This document shows, piece by piece, positions 39,382-49,504 of a DNA stretch of 64,000 nt (within the stretch, counting starts at the first letter, position 1; every line of letters starts with the position of its first letter). The stretch comes from Mesorhizobium atlanticum. GTDB lineage: Bacteria; Pseudomonadota; Alphaproteobacteria; Rhizobiales; Rhizobiaceae. The DNA lies in assembly GCF_003289965.1 (NCBI RefSeq), contig NZ_QMBQ01000003.1, positions 186,001 to 250,000 on the forward strand, given 5' to 3'. The position numbers and the translations under genes are program-made. The notes under the pieces were generated by a model. The model was given only the letters and a program-made list of their open reading frames with translations. It was not told the DNA's origin and did no database searches.

Positions 39382-40620
39382 ATGGACCCAAATACGACAA
39401 GCTGGAGCTTTGCGGCCTTCCGGGCAGCGGTAGCCGGCATCCGGGATTACGGTTTCCTCGGGGTCACCGTCGGGCAGTTGGCTTTGGCCGTGCTCGTACT
39501 TGCCGTGGCCGTGGCGCTACGCAGGCTCTTCGGCTACGTGATGCTGGGACAAATCCGTTTCTGGTCGAAGCACGCGAATGGCTCAATCGACAATGCCATC
39601 GTCGAGGCACTGTCACCGCCCGTCCGCTTCATTCCTGTCATTGTAGCCATCTTTGCGATCTCGGCATTCCTTGCCGTGCCACCGCACGTGAAGGAGATCT
39701 TTGGCCAGATCAATCGTTCTCTCATCGCTTTCACGATCTTCTGGGCACTGTTGGTGATCGTCGGCCCAGCCTGCTCGCTGCTCGAAGGGCACTCGGCCGC
39801 TTTCGGTCAGGCGATAGTTGGCTGGGTGGTACGAGTGGTCAAGATTCTCCTCGTATCCCTGGGCGGCGCAGTCATCCTCGAAATCTGGGGCATCCACGTC
39901 GGGCCCTTTCTGGCGGGACTTGGGCTCGTTGGCGCAGCCGTGGCGCTTGGCGCGCAGGACCTCTTCAAGAACCTGATCGCCGGCATCTTCATCATCGGCG
40001 AGCAGCGTTTCCAAACCGGTGACTGGATTTCGGTGGACGGCGTTGTCGACGGCACGATCGAATTCATCGGCCTTCGAACGACCAAGGTGCGGCGCTTCGA
40101 CATGGCGCCCGTTTTCGTCCCCAATTCAAAATTGGCGGACAACGCGCTGACCAATTTTTCGCAGATGACGTTTAGGCGCATCTCCTGGATCATCGGCCTG
40201 GACTACAACACCACGGTCGACCAGCTTCGGCAGGTCCGCGACGGCATCGAAAGCTACATCCTGGGTGATGGAGGATTCGCCCAGCCTCCGGAGGCTCCGG
40301 CCTTCGTGCGTATCGCAAGCTTCAGCAACTCTTCCATCGACATCATGGTTTATTGCTTCACCCGCACAACCGATTGGGGTGAGTGGCTCAAGATCAAGGA
40401 AGCACTGGCTTACGCTCTCAAGGATGTCGTCGCAAAGACCGGAGTGGGGTTCGCCTCTCCGAACTCGGCCGTCTACATCGAGACCATGCCCGCCGGCACC
40501 GAGGTCTTTCCGCTGCAAGAGCCGCCGTCCGCGGCCCGGCCCGACCCGACACCGCAGGCCTCCCAACCAATCACGCACAATGGCGACAAATCCGATGCCG
40601 TATCCCGACAGGCAAAGTAA
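39382..40620 (+). CDS. MscS-family mechanosensitive channel
   Basis: The protein of about 412 residues has several N-terminal transmembrane helices, then the pore helix GLVGAAVALGAQDLFKNLIAGIFIIGEQRF and a beta domain beginning VDGTIEFIGLRTT. It releases osmolytes on membrane tension. ATG 39382 with AAGG 8 nt upstream is chosen; a GTG at 39346 would add 12 residues. It is in the ydeP-cyd operon. Confidence 0.88.
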   Translation: MDPNTTSWSFAAFRAAVAGIRDYGFLGVTVGQLALAVLVLAVAVALRRLFGYVMLGQIRFWSKHANGSIDNAIVEALSPPVRFIPVIVAIFAISAFLAVPPHVKEIFGQINRSLIAFTIFWALLVIVGPACSLLEGHSAAFGQAIVGWVVRVVKILLVSLGGAVILEIWGIHVGPFLAGLGLVGAAVALGAQDLFKNLIAGIFIIGEQRFQTGDWISVDGVVDGTIEFIGLRTTKVRRFDMAPVFVPNSKLADNALTNFSQMTFRRISWIIGLDYNTTVDQLRQVRDGIESYILGDGGFAQPPEAPAFVRIASFSNSSIDIMVYCFTRTTDWGEWLKIKEALAYALKDVVAKTGVGFASPNSAVYIETMPAGTEVFPLQEPPSAARPDPTPQASQPITHNGDKSDAVSRQAK

Positions 40621-40707
40621 CACATCAACTGTGGCACGGCCGATGGCTTGCGGATCCATGATCCGCGGCACCTGGTTTTTAGCCGATGTGGAATGTCCTA
40701 GTTCCGG

Positions 40708-41724
40708 GTGCTGGGGCGCGGTGCCGTGAGCGCCGTGCTGACCGATCCAAAACTGCATCGACGGCCGGCGGCGCGCCTTGTCGTTCATGCCGCGCTGGCC
40801 GGCAACATTGCTGTCGCTGCGACCAAGCTCGCGGCGGCCTTCGTCACGGGCAGTGCCGCGATGGCGAGCGAGGCGGTTCATTCCGTGGTCGATTCCGGCA
40901 ATGAGGGCTTGCTTCTCTACGGCTATCGCCGCGCTGCGCGGCGGCCGGATCTGGTTCATCCGCTGGGTTTCGGCAGGGAACTCTATTTCTGGAGCTTTAT
41001 CGTCGCGCTGCTGCTGTTCGGGCTCGGGGCCGGCGTCTCGCTATACCAGGGCGTCCAGCACGTCATTGCCCCGCGGCCTCTGGAGCAGGTCGTGGTCAGC
41101 TATGTGGTGCTAGGCCTTTCCTTTCTGTTCGAAAGCGCATCCTGGGTTGTCGCATGGCGGGCGTTCGCGAAGGTGAGGGGCGACCTCGGCTTCTGGACGG
41201 CTTTTCGTCAAAGCAAGGATCCGCCGGCGTTCATGGTGCTGTTCGAGGACAGCGCGGCGCTAGTCGGCATCGCGATTGCCGCTGCCGGAATCATGGCTGC
41301 CGATGTGCTCGACATGCCGATCCTGGATGGCGTTGCTTCGATCCTGATCGGGCTTGTGCTTGCGGTCACGGCTCTGCTGCTCGCGATCGAAAGCAAAAGC
41401 CTGCTGATCGGCGAGCGCGCTCCGCCGGCCCTTGTCACGGCCATCTGCCGGATTGCCCAGGAGCAGCCTGGCGTGACGCACGCCAACAGCGCCTTGACTG
41501 CACAGCTTGCGCCGGATCAGGCCATGGTTGCGCTCAGCGTCGAGTTCGACAAGTCGCTTGGCGCGGAGGAGATCGAGGCTTGCGTCGCTGCGATCGAAAA
41601 GCGCGTGCAACTCGCTCATCCCGACGTCGTGGCGCTCTTCGTCAAGCCTCAAACCCTGGAGCAATTCGAAAGCGCGCGAAAGCGACGGTTCGGTGATTAC
41701 GCACTTCCGCCCGCGCCGCCGTGA
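40708..41724 (+). CDS. Cation diffusion facilitator family transporter
   Basis: The protein of about 338 residues has six predicted helices, the metal-site helix MASEAVHSVVDSGNEG (HxxxD kept; the first Asp of the usual DxxHxxxD is Ser/Glu-shifted) and a second site in FEDSAALVGIAIAAAG. A cytoplasmic C-terminal domain follows. It would export Zn, Mn or Fe. Start GTG 40708 or GTG 40726; neither has a strong ribosome site. It belongs to the SLC30A9-like branch. Confidence 0.82.
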   Translation: MLGRGAVSAVLTDPKLHRRPAARLVVHAALAGNIAVAATKLAAAFVTGSAAMASEAVHSVVDSGNEGLLLYGYRRAARRPDLVHPLGFGRELYFWSFIVALLLFGLGAGVSLYQGVQHVIAPRPLEQVVVSYVVLGLSFLFESASWVVAWRAFAKVRGDLGFWTAFRQSKDPPAFMVLFEDSAALVGIAIAAAGIMAADVLDMPILDGVASILIGLVLAVTALLLAIESKSLLIGERAPPALVTAICRIAQEQPGVTHANSALTAQLAPDQAMVALSVEFDKSLGAEEIEACVAAIEKRVQLAHPDVVALFVKPQTLEQFESARKRRFGDYALPPAPP

Positions 41725-41757
41725 CTCCGGGAGAGTTGGCCGAACAGGGGATAACGA

Positions 41758-43677
41758 TTGACGTGGTCGAGCAACCATCCTCCTGATCGACGCGATCAGC
41801 CGACTTTCAAGCCGAGTGGCTTGGCCGGGCTCTCGCTAGCAGCGCTTGGCGTTGTCTATGGGGACATCGGCACCAGTCCCCTCTACGCCTTCAAGATCGC
41901 CCTGCAGGCGGCCGCGCAACGCGGCCAGGATATGGGCGACGCGGCGGTCGGAATAGCCTCGCTGGTGATCTGGTGCCTCATCCTGATCGTTTCGGTCAAA
42001 TATGCGTTGCTGATCCTTCGCGCCGACAATCACGGCGAAGGCGGGGTGATGGCCATGCTTGCCTTGCTGGGCTCTCGTAGTACGCAACGAGGCAGTGGAC
42101 GTGGCGCCCTGCTCGTGTTGGGCCTGATCGGCGCCGCGCTGCTCTATGGTGACGGCGCAATAACGCCCTCGATCTCCGTATTGAGCGCGGTTGAAGGGCT
42201 TAAGCTCGATGCGCCTGGCCTTGAGGATGCGGTGATCCCGATAACACTCGCGATTCTGATTGCCCTTTTCATGGCGCAGTCCAGGGGAACGGGATTCATC
42301 GGGCGGATTTTTGGCCCGATAATGTTGTGCTGGTTTGTCGCGATCGGCGTGCTAGGGCTGATCGGCATCGTCAGAGATCCGCAAGTTCTCAAGGCGCTGC
42401 TGCCGTCCGCGGCGGTCGGGTTCGTGGCGCATGCGCCGCTCGCCGTCAACTTCGGCGTTCTGGGCGCCGCGTTCCTGGCGGTCACCGGTGGTGAGGCGAT
42501 GTATGCCGACATGGGACATTTTGGCCGCAGCGCCATCCGCGCCGCGTGGTTCTTCGTGGCGCTGCCGGCGCTGGTCCTCAATTACCTCGGGCAAGCCGCC
42601 CTGGTCTCGGCTGATCCTCGGGCCGCGGGCGGGCCGTTCTACGGACTTGCGCCTGGTTGGGCGCATTATCCGCTGGTGATATTTGCGACTTTGGCAACCG
42701 TGATCGCATCGCAAGCGATTATCTCCGGCGTGTTTTCACTTACGCAGCAGGCGGTGCAACTCGGGTTCCTCCCACGCCTCCGCATCCTCCACACAGCCCG
42801 GGAGGAGCACGGGCAGATTTACATTCCGGTGGCAAATTGGCTGCTTGCGGCGGCGACGCTGGCAGCGGTGCTGATCTTCAAGTCGTCCGACGCCTTGGCC
42901 GGGGCGTACGGCATCGCCGTATCGGGCCTGATGGTGATCTCGACCTTCCTGGCGGCGCTGGTGGCAATCAGATGGGGATACAATCCGACACTGGTCGTGC
43001 TGTTGAACGGCATGTTCATGGTGGTCGATCTCGTCTTCCTTTTGGCCAACGCCCTTAAGCTGTTCGAAGGCGGGTGGTTCCCGCTGCTCATCGCCGGGAC
43101 CATCGCCTTTCTCATGCTGACATGGCGCAGCGGCCTCGAACTCCTCGAGGCTGCGCGCGCCGAGCGGCGTCTCGATGAAAAACGCTTCATAGCCGCCCTT
43201 GAGGATAAGGCGGTCTGTCGGGTGCCCGGCACCGCCGCTTTTCTTTCCGCCTCGAGGACAGGTATCCCGCTGTCGCTCTCGATCCACTTGAAGCACAACA
43301 AGGCTCTCCAGGAGCGCGTCCTGCTCGTATCGGTGGTTGTCGAAGAAATCCCGGCGGTGGACGCCGACGACCGCGCGGTGGTCTCCGAATTGACGTCCGG
43401 TTTCGAGCGCGTCGTCCTCAGCTTCGGATTCATGGAGATGCCCGACATACCGGGCGGACTGGCCAGGGCGCGGGTGTGCGTTTCTCCGCACGAACTGTTG
43501 CAGACCAGCTACTACATCGGCCGCGAGACGGTAATTCCCGATGCCGATGTTCCAGGCATGTGGCGCTGGCGGGAAGCCATTTTCATGTGGATGCAGCGCA
43601 ACTCGGCAACAACCGGCACTTCGTTCGGTATCCCGTCCGGGCAACTCGTCGAAATCGGGACCGAGATAAGAATCTAG
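41758..43677 (+). CDS. kup: Kup-family potassium:proton symporter (copy 3)
   Basis: The 639-residue protein has the motif [16 protein letters not shown], about twelve helices and a C-terminal domain ending GIPSGQLVEIGTEIRI. It differs clearly from the two tandem copies at 5475 and 7537, so it is an independent paralogue that travels with the stress operon. The start is TTG 41758. Potassium uptake beside a mechanosensitive channel suggests turgor or pH homeostasis. Confidence 0.94.
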   Translation: MTWSSNHPPDRRDQPTFKPSGLAGLSLAALGVVYGDIGTSPLYAFKIALQAAAQRGQDMGDAAVGIASLVIWCLILIVSVKYALLILRADNHGEGGVMAMLALLGSRSTQRGSGRGALLVLGLIGAALLYGDGAITPSISVLSAVEGLKLDAPGLEDAVIPITLAILIALFMAQSRGTGFIGRIFGPIMLCWFVAIGVLGLIGIVRDPQVLKALLPSAAVGFVAHAPLAVNFGVLGAAFLAVTGGEAMYADMGHFGRSAIRAAWFFVALPALVLNYLGQAALVSADPRAAGGPFYGLAPGWAHYPLVIFATLATVIASQAIISGVFSLTQQAVQLGFLPRLRILHTAREEHGQIYIPVANWLLAAATLAAVLIFKSSDALAGAYGIAVSGLMVISTFLAALVAIRWGYNPTLVVLLNGMFMVVDLVFLLANALKLFEGGWFPLLIAGTIAFLMLTWRSGLELLEAARAERRLDEKRFIAALEDKAVCRVPGTAAFLSASRTGIPLSLSIHLKHNKALQERVLLVSVVVEEIPAVDADDRAVVSELTSGFERVVLSFGFMEMPDIPGGLARARVCVSPHELLQTSYYIGRETVIPDADVPGMWRWREAIFMWMQRNSATTGTSFGIPSGQLVEIGTEIRI

Positions 43678-43725
43678 CTTCGGGCCCAGGAGCCGTGAAG
43701 CTCCGTTGAAACAGGAGGTACAGAG

Positions 43726-43935
43726 ATGGCTGAGAAATATCGTTGGACGGACCCGGCGATGACGACGGTAACCCGCGCGCCGGATGATCCGAACAATCAG
43801 GTTTCGATAGATGCGGCGGGCAACAAACCACCCAAGGACATCCTGAAGCTAGCCAACATGAAGCAGCCAAAGCTGCCGGGCGGAGACAACTCGCCCGAGT
43901 GGATACTCTTCGGCGACAAGACAGGGGACGAATAG
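43726..43935 (+). CDS. Small hypothetical protein
   Basis: The 69-residue hydrophilic protein (MAEKYRWTDPAMTTVTRAPDD...) has a strong AGGAGG ribosome site. It is the last gene of the ydeP-to-kup operon. It has a Pro/Asp/Asn-rich sequence, WT near the start and WILFGDKTGDE at the end. No family recognised. Confidence 0.7.
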   Translation: MAEKYRWTDPAMTTVTRAPDDPNNQVSIDAAGNKPPKDILKLANMKQPKLPGGDNSPEWILFGDKTGDE

Positions 43936-44071
43936 CATTCCTGCCCCTGGGTTTGCTGCTTCGAGGACGGGCGTCGGCAATAGAGACCGCGCGTTACGTC
44001 GTGCCCGCATATCAGCCAGGTGGATGAGTTTTCGCCGGCATTTCGCATGTCCGGAATGTGGTGAACCGTCT

Positions 44072-44174
44072 GGACAGATTGTCCGCTGCGGCACGGACAA
44101 TTTGATCAGGCTCGCCACGACAGCGCCGGCAACCGGTTGATATCGCTGCTGTTCAAAATTGGCACGTGCATTGC
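44072..44174 (+). promoter_or_regulatory. Sigma-54/IHF promoter E
   Basis: Activator sites GGACAGATTGTCC at 44072-44084 and GGACAATTTGATC at 44095-44107 are 23 bp apart. An exact IHF consensus CAACCGGTTGATA is at 44130-44142. The -24/-12 element TGGCACGTGCATTGC is at 44160-44174. It drives the grpE unit. Confidence 0.92.
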
Positions 44175-44337
44175 TTATCAATCATTGCGGTCGCCACCGA
44201 AAGAAAGAACCCGCGAACCCCGCAAGCGAGCGGCTGCCCAACGGGTCGTCGCTATGAAATGTCTGAAACCGGTGGGCCGTCCTGTGTGACTGCAGAGTGC
44301 CCGGCGCGAAGACCCGGGCACGGAAGAGGAGGCCTCC

Positions 44338-44424
44338 ATGACGAATGCCTATCAGACTTCCATCTTGCCACAAGCGTTCGCCGAAGCGCGCGCAAGGTGC
44401 GGTTGGTTTCTCGTCCTCGGATGA
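44338..44424 (+). CDS. 28-codon leader ORF, possibly an HdeD-like remnant
   Basis: This short frame has the best ribosome site in the region (GAGGAGG, 5 nt before ATG). It reads MTNAYQTSILPQAFAEARAR then CGWFLVLG and stops. The ending resembles the first helix of HdeD/DUF308 membrane proteins, so it may be a truncated gene or a leader peptide that couples translation to grpE. It is too short to be sure. Confidence 0.35.
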   Translation: MTNAYQTSILPQAFAEARARCGWFLVLG

Positions 44425-44467
44425 TCGAGCGGACCGCGAAGATCAAGTCAAAGCCGGGCTTAATGAT

Positions 44468-45136
44468 ATGACCAAGAACCACAAACATGATGGCAGTGAT
44501 CCCGGAGCCCGCAAGACGCCGGCGCGCGAACCGGCAGTAAACAGTGACACCGGGGCCGATGCCGATCGATCCGATCCTGCTGGCAAGAATCCGCAGGCTG
44601 GTCATGACGCGCAGTCTGAGCTCGCACGGCTCGAAGCTGAGAATACCGAGCTGAAAGACCGCTTGCTGCGGGCCTTGGCGGAGGTGGAGAACGTGCGCCG
44701 CCGCGCCGAGCGCGACTTCAACGACGTGCGCCAGTACGCGATCACGAAGTTCGCCGGCGACATGCTTGGCGTCGCCGACAACATGGAGCGCGCCATCGCC
44801 AGCGTGCCTGACGAAGCCCGTAAAGTCGACGGGGCGCTCAAGACACTGATCCAGGGCGTGGAGCTTACCGAAAAAGGAATGCTTCAGGCGTTGGAGAAGC
44901 ATGGCGTCAAGAAGCTCGTACCACTGGGAGAGCGCTTCGATCCAAACTTCCACGAGGCGTTGTTCGAGTTGCCCGACCCCTCCGTGCCACCTGGCACCAT
45001 CGCCAAGATCGTAGAGCCTGGATATTCCATCGGGTCGCGGCCGTTGCGCCCAGCCAAAGTTGGGATTGCGACGGGGGCTCCCTCGCAGGGCGTGCCGCTC
45101 TCCGGCAATCGGGAACAACCCCAAAATAGGCGCTGA
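44468..45136 (+). CDS. grpE: GrpE nucleotide-exchange factor
   Basis: The protein of about 222 residues has an N-terminal charged tail, a long helix (LARLEAENTELKDRLLRALAEVENVRRRAERD) and the GrpE beta-domain signature with FDPNFHEALFEL and GYSIGSRPLRPAKVGIA. It releases ADP from DnaK. ATG 44468 lacks a strong ribosome site; a longer frame reaches 44345. It is separated from dnaK by two small genes and promoter F. Confidence 0.93.
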   Translation: MTKNHKHDGSDPGARKTPAREPAVNSDTGADADRSDPAGKNPQAGHDAQSELARLEAENTELKDRLLRALAEVENVRRRAERDFNDVRQYAITKFAGDMLGVADNMERAIASVPDEARKVDGALKTLIQGVELTEKGMLQALEKHGVKKLVPLGERFDPNFHEALFELPDPSVPPGTIAKIVEPGYSIGSRPLRPAKVGIATGAPSQGVPLSGNREQPQNRR

Positions 45137-45184
45137 CCGGCAAGAGGTCCGCGCATTGTTCGTTTGACGAGCGAGGAGGAGGTC

Positions 45185-45406
45185 ATGTCTTACAAGAAAA
45201 TCCAGACCAAGGGCGCTTACACCGATTTCACCATTCGAGACGGCGACATCGACAAGACGTTCGATCCTCTCAAGGGACGCGGCAGGCCTGGCGAAAAATG
45301 GACGCTCGGCTTGGTCAATATAACCAACGAGGTCTATTCATTCGCATCCGTGGCAGGCCCGGACGGGAATTACGGCAAATGGTTCGAATCCCGCAAACGG
45401 GCATGA
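45185..45406 (+). CDS. Small hypothetical protein
   Basis: The 73-residue protein (MSYKKIQTKGAYTDFTIRDGDIDKTFD...) has a strong GAGGAGGAGG ribosome site. The sequence is hydrophilic with several aromatic residues and no recognised domain. It follows grpE by 48 nt, so it is probably in the unit of promoter E. Confidence 0.65.
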   Translation: MSYKKIQTKGAYTDFTIRDGDIDKTFDPLKGRGRPGEKWTLGLVNITNEVYSFASVAGPDGNYGKWFESRKRA

Positions 45407-45600
45407 ACTGCGAAACAAATTATGATGAATGCACCGGCAATGGCCAATGGACCGCAATCCTGGCCGTGCCCTTCAGCTCGCCTCCGTTCAGCATTCGAAT
45501 AGCAACGCGGCCCAACCAATTCGGCAAGGCGACCGGAACGGAATTCTTCGACATCGCCCCGAGCAAGACGCACGAAGGCGGGATCATCGGCATTTCCTGA
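45403..45600 (+). CDS. Possible small protein coupled to the preceding gene
   Basis: A 65-codon frame starts at ATG 45403 in an ATGA overlap with the stop of the preceding gene. It reads MNCETNYDECTGNGQW and ends THEGGIIGIS. Nothing is recognised. The overlap is the only support. Confidence 0.35.
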   Translation: MNCETNYDECTGNGQWTAILAVPFSSPPFSIRIATRPNQFGKATGTEFFDIAPSKTHEGGIIGIS

Positions 45601-45634
45601 AGACGCGGGTGTGCTTTTTCGCCTTCTCGGCGAC

Positions 45635-45737
45635 GGACACATTGTCCGGCTCGAAGATGACATTTTGTCCAGGGCGGTACGTGTTCGAACCGTAAACCAT
45701 TGAATTCGCCGCATGTCGAAATTGGCATGTCAGTTGC
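45635..45737 (+). promoter_or_regulatory. Sigma-54/IHF promoter F (dnaK-regulator operon)
   Basis: Activator sites GGACACATTGTCC at 45635-45647 and TGACATTTTGTCC at 45658-45670 are 23 bp apart. An IHF-like site TAAACCATTGAAT (one change) is at 45693-45705. The -24/-12 element TGGCATGTCAGTTGC is at 45723-45737. It lies 59 nt before dnaK and controls the operon that ends with the regulator itself. Confidence 0.9.
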
Positions 45738-45796
45738 TGTCGGATTGGTGAGGACAGTCAGAACCTAGCAAACGAATAAAGCAAACAAGGAGCGCA

Positions 45797-47698
45797 GTGG
45801 TGTCCAAAGTCATCGGAATCGATCTGGGAACGACGAATTCCTGTGTTGCCGTCATGGAGGGCAAGAACGCCCGTATTGTCGAGAACTCCGAAGGGGCACG
45901 TACGACGCCTTCCGTCGTAGCCTTCACGAGCAGCGGCGAACGTCTCGTCGGTCAACCGGCTCGCAGACAGGCCGTAACCAATCCGACCAACACGATCTTC
46001 GCGGTAAAGCGACTGATCGGCCGCCGCTTTGACGATCCGGTCGTCGAAAAAGACAAGGCGCTCGTCCCCTACAAGATCGTCAAGGCCGCGAACGGCGACG
46101 CCTGGATCGAGGCCGAGGGCAAGACGTATTCGCCGTCGCAAGTATCGGCGTTCATCCTGCAGAAGATGAAGGAAACGGCAGAGGCCAATCTCGGCGAGAA
46201 GGTAACCCAAGCAGTCATTACCGTCCCGGCTTACTTCAATGATGCCCAGCGTCAGGCGACGAAGGACGCCGGCAAGATTGCCGGCCTCGAAGTTCTGCGC
46301 ATCATCAACGAGCCGACCGCGGCGGCGCTGGCCTATGGCCTCGACAAGAAGAAACTGGCCAAGATCGCGGTATATGATCTCGGCGGCGGCACTTTCGACA
46401 TTTCCATCCTCGATATTGGAGACGGCGTGTTCGAGGTCAAATCCACCAACGGAGACACGTTCCTTGGCGGCGAGGATTTCGATATGCGTCTGCTCAACTA
46501 TTTGGCGGACGAGTTCCAGAAGGAAGCAGGGATCGATCTGAAAAAGGACAAGCTCGCGCTGCAAAGGTTAAAAGAGGCGGCAGAGAAAGCAAAGATCGAA
46601 CTCTCGACCTCCACTCAGACCGAAGTCAACCTGCCGTTCATCACGGCTGATGCGGCAGGGCCCAAGCATCTCCAGATCAAGATAACCCGGGCAAAGTTCG
46701 AATCGCTGGTCGAGGATCTTATTCAGCGAACCATTGAGCCATGCCTCACCGCGTTGAAGGACGCCGACATTGCAGCGCATGACATCGACGAGGTGGTGCT
46801 GGTCGGCGGGATGACCAGAATGCCGAAGGTCCAGGATGTCGTAGTCAAAATCTTCGGCAAGGAACCGCACAAGGGCGTCAACCCAGACGAGGTGGTCGCA
46901 GTCGGCGCGGCCATCCAGGCCGGCGTGCTTCAGGGCGACATCAAGGACGTCCTGCTTCTCGACGTAACCCCGTTGTCGCTCGGCATCGAAACATTGGGTG
47001 GCGTGTTCACGCGTCTCATTGATCGCAACACGACGGTGCCCGCAAAAAAGAGCCAGGTTTTCTCGACGGCTGAGGACAATCAGAGCGCAGTCACCATCCG
47101 CGTTTTCCAGGGCGAGCGCGAAATGGCGGCCGACAACAAGATGCTCGGGCAGTTCGATCTCATGGGGATCCCGCCAGCCCCGCGCGGCATGCCGCAGATC
47201 GAGGTGACCTTCGACATCGATGCCAACGGCATCGTCAACGTCTCCGCCAAGGACAAGGGCAGCGGCAAGGAGCAGCGTATCCAGATCCAGGCCTCCGGCG
47301 GCCTCACGGAGGCGGATATCGAGAGGATGGTCAAGGACGCCGAGGCACATGCGGCGGAAGACAAGAAACGCAAGGAGACAGTCGAAGCGAAGAATTCCGC
47401 CGAGGCGCTCATACACGAAACCGAGAAAGCCTTGGCTGAGCACGGCTCCAAACTCTCCGAACCCGATCGCGGCGAGATCGAGAAAGCCATGGCCAACCTT
47501 CGCGAAGCGGTGAAGGCCGACGAGGGGCCGATGATAACCGCGAAGGCCGGTGTCTTGCAGCAGCGTGCCATGAAACTGGCCGAGGCCGCTCAGTCCGCGT
47601 CGCAGGCGTCGGCGGATTCAGGCTCGGCCCATGCAGGCAACGACGATGGCGTTGTCGACGCTGAATTCACGGAAGTCGAGGACGACGACAAGAAATAG
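45797..47698 (+). CDS. dnaK: Chaperone DnaK (Hsp70)
   Basis: The 633-residue protein begins [19 protein letters not shown] and has the ATPase signatures [15 protein letters not shown] and [14 protein letters not shown] substrate-binding domain and an acidic tail follow (EVEDDDKK). The start is GTG 45797 or GTG 45800. It is encoded with CDGSH, DnaJ-like and CbpM proteins and not with a standard dnaJ, so it is likely a second, stress-dedicated copy. Confidence 0.97.
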   Translation: MVSKVIGIDLGTTNSCVAVMEGKNARIVENSEGARTTPSVVAFTSSGERLVGQPARRQAVTNPTNTIFAVKRLIGRRFDDPVVEKDKALVPYKIVKAANGDAWIEAEGKTYSPSQVSAFILQKMKETAEANLGEKVTQAVITVPAYFNDAQRQATKDAGKIAGLEVLRIINEPTAAALAYGLDKKKLAKIAVYDLGGGTFDISILDIGDGVFEVKSTNGDTFLGGEDFDMRLLNYLADEFQKEAGIDLKKDKLALQRLKEAAEKAKIELSTSTQTEVNLPFITADAAGPKHLQIKITRAKFESLVEDLIQRTIEPCLTALKDADIAAHDIDEVVLVGGMTRMPKVQDVVVKIFGKEPHKGVNPDEVVAVGAAIQAGVLQGDIKDVLLLDVTPLSLGIETLGGVFTRLIDRNTTVPAKKSQVFSTAEDNQSAVTIRVFQGEREMAADNKMLGQFDLMGIPPAPRGMPQIEVTFDIDANGIVNVSAKDKGSGKEQRIQIQASGGLTEADIERMVKDAEAHAAEDKKRKETVEAKNSAEALIHETEKALAEHGSKLSEPDRGEIEKAMANLREAVKADEGPMITAKAGVLQQRAMKLAEAAQSASQASADSGSAHAGNDDGVVDAEFTEVEDDDKK

Positions 47699-47836
47699 GC
47701 GTCGCGGCCAGGAAGCAAACTTGGTACCCCGGTGGCCCCGGACCATGCGATGGGGCGCCGGTATTCAGGCGCATCGCGCCCCGTGCCAGGGGTGCGATGC
47801 TGGTCCTCAACTCCTGTTGGCGAAGGAAAGTCGGCC

Positions 47837-48529
47837 ATGAAGAAATCGGACAGCACTGTGCGTATAACCGTCACGCGCAATGGTCCGTACATGGTCAGCG
47901 GGAAGGTGGGACTTTCCGAGCAGACCATCGTAGCAGACTCCGATGGGGCATCGGAAAATTGGATCGAGAAAGAGCTTCCCCCAGCGGGGCCGAAATTCTT
48001 CTTGTGTCGATGCGGGCATTCCAGGAAGAAGCCGTTTTGTGACGGCTCCCACGCCAAGGTCGCCTTTGACGGTACGGAGGTCGCGGATCGGACGCCATAT
48101 CTCCAACGAGCGGAGGCCTTCGACGGTCCATCCCTGGCTTTGCTGGACGTGGAGAGCCTGTGCGCGTTCGCACGGTTCTGCGATCCCAACGGCCAAGTCT
48201 GGAGTCAGGCTTCCCACACCGACGACCCTCGGGTGCGCGCCACCTTCATCCGACAGGTCCAGAACTGCCCGTCCGGGCGCTTGGTCGTCTGGGACAAGAG
48301 CCGCGGCGCTGCCATTGAGCCGGAGCTTGCGCCCTCGATAGGTCTCGTTGAAGATCCGGCGGAAGGCTGTAGCGGTCCGCTCTGGTTGCGTGGCGGAATC
48401 GCTGTAGTTTCGGCCGATGGCGAGGAATACGAAGTGCGCAATCGAATGACGCTATGCCGTTGCGGCGGATCCAGGAACAAGCCTTTCTGCGATGGTACCC
48501 ATGCTGCAATCAAGTTTCAGGCGAAATAG
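47837..48529 (+). CDS. CDGSH iron-sulfur domain protein (two CDGSH motifs)
   Basis: The 230-residue protein has two complete CDGSH [2Fe-2S] sites, CRCGHSRKKPFCDGSH and CRCGGSRNKPFCDGTH. Between them lies a divergent 4Fe-4S-like stretch (SLCAFARFCD...CPSGRLVVWD). Such proteins are redox or nitric-oxide-sensitive cluster carriers. It sits between dnaK and cbpA, an unusual place. ATG 47837 was chosen over a longer frame. Confidence 0.9.
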   Translation: MKKSDSTVRITVTRNGPYMVSGKVGLSEQTIVADSDGASENWIEKELPPAGPKFFLCRCGHSRKKPFCDGSHAKVAFDGTEVADRTPYLQRAEAFDGPSLALLDVESLCAFARFCDPNGQVWSQASHTDDPRVRATFIRQVQNCPSGRLVVWDKSRGAAIEPELAPSIGLVEDPAEGCSGPLWLRGGIAVVSADGEEYEVRNRMTLCRCGGSRNKPFCDGTHAAIKFQAK

Positions 48530-48604
48530 AATGTGCATGTTGGCGCCGTCGGGTGGAATTGTGGTCGCAGGTCCTGCAATCGACAGAGCCTTCCGGAGCA
48601 AATC

Positions 48605-49504
48605 GTGAGAAATCCCTACGAAGTTCTCGGTGTCGCCGCCACGGCTTCCGCCGCCGAAATACAAAGCGCGTATCGCAAGCTCGCCAAGAAGCTGCATCCG
48701 GATCTCAATCCCGGCGACAAGGCCGCGGAGGAAAAATTCAAGGAGGTCGCGGGTGCCTATGACCTGCTCAGCGACGCCGAGAAGCGCAAGCGCTTCGACA
48801 GTGGCGAAATCGACGCCTCCGGAGCCGAGCGGCCGCAGCATAACTTCTATCGGGACTATGCCTCGTCGGATCAGGGACACCCCTATGCCGATACGTCCGG
48901 CTTCGCCGACTTCATGGACACGGACGATGCGTTCGCCGAACTTCTCAGACGTGGCCAGAGGGCAAGGGCGAACCGCCGTGGGCAGGACATGCACTATCGT
49001 CTGCCGATCGATTTTGTCGAGTCGATCACCGGCGCGAACAAGCGTCTGACGCTCCCGGACGGAAGCACGCTGGACGTGAAGATCCCGCCCGGCCTTGTGG
49101 ATGGACAGACTTTGCGCCTTAAGGGCAAAGGAGCACCCGGAGCTGGCAAGGGCGGCGCCGGCGATGCCCTGATCGAAGTCGAGGTTCTGCCGGACAGGCG
49201 GTTCACCCGAGACGGCGACGACATTTCCCTGGAAGTGCCGATCTCGCTTACCGAAGCGGTTCTCGGGGGGCGTATCCGCGTTGCTACGCCAACCGGAGAT
49301 GTGACCGTAACGGTCCCGAAGGGGGCGAACACCGGCACGACCTTGCGGCTGAAAGGCAAGGGCGCTCCACGCCGCGGCGGCGGTCACGGTGATGAGTTGG
49401 TCAAGCTGAAGGTGGTGCTGCCGAAGTCGGACCCTGAGCTCGATGCCTTCGTAATGAACTGGAGCAAAGGCAAGGAATTCAATCCGCGCGAAGACAGGAT
49501 ATGA
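48605..49504 (+). CDS. cbpA: CbpA-like DnaJ family co-chaperone
   Basis: The 299-residue protein has a J-domain with the HPD motif ([15 protein letters not shown]), no zinc-finger region, and the two C-terminal beta domains ([18 protein letters not shown]...). This is the CbpA/DjlA-like class II layout. It recruits clients to DnaK. GTG 48605 follows GGAG. It overlaps cbpM by 4 nt. Confidence 0.9.
   Translation: MRNPYEVLGVAATASAAEIQSAYRKLAKKLHPDLNPGDKAAEEKFKEVAGAYDLLSDAEKRKRFDSGEIDASGAERPQHNFYRDYASSDQGHPYADTSGFADFMDTDDAFAELLRRGQRARANRRGQDMHYRLPIDFVESITGANKRLTLPDGSTLDVKIPPGLVDGQTLRLKGKGAPGAGKGGAGDALIEVEVLPDRRFTRDGDDISLEVPISLTEAVLGGRIRVATPTGDVTVTVPKGANTGTTLRLKGKGAPRRGGGHGDELVKLKVVLPKSDPELDAFVMNWSKGKEFNPREDRI

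Noticed and set aside
40631..40650. TGGCACG in the gap before the CDF transporter
   Set aside because: The -12 GC is missing at the right distance, and there are no activator palindromes or IHF site upstream.
44338..44424. Full hdeD acid-resistance gene before grpE
   Set aside because: Only the first 28 codons resemble the family; the frame stops and no continuation is seen in other frames.
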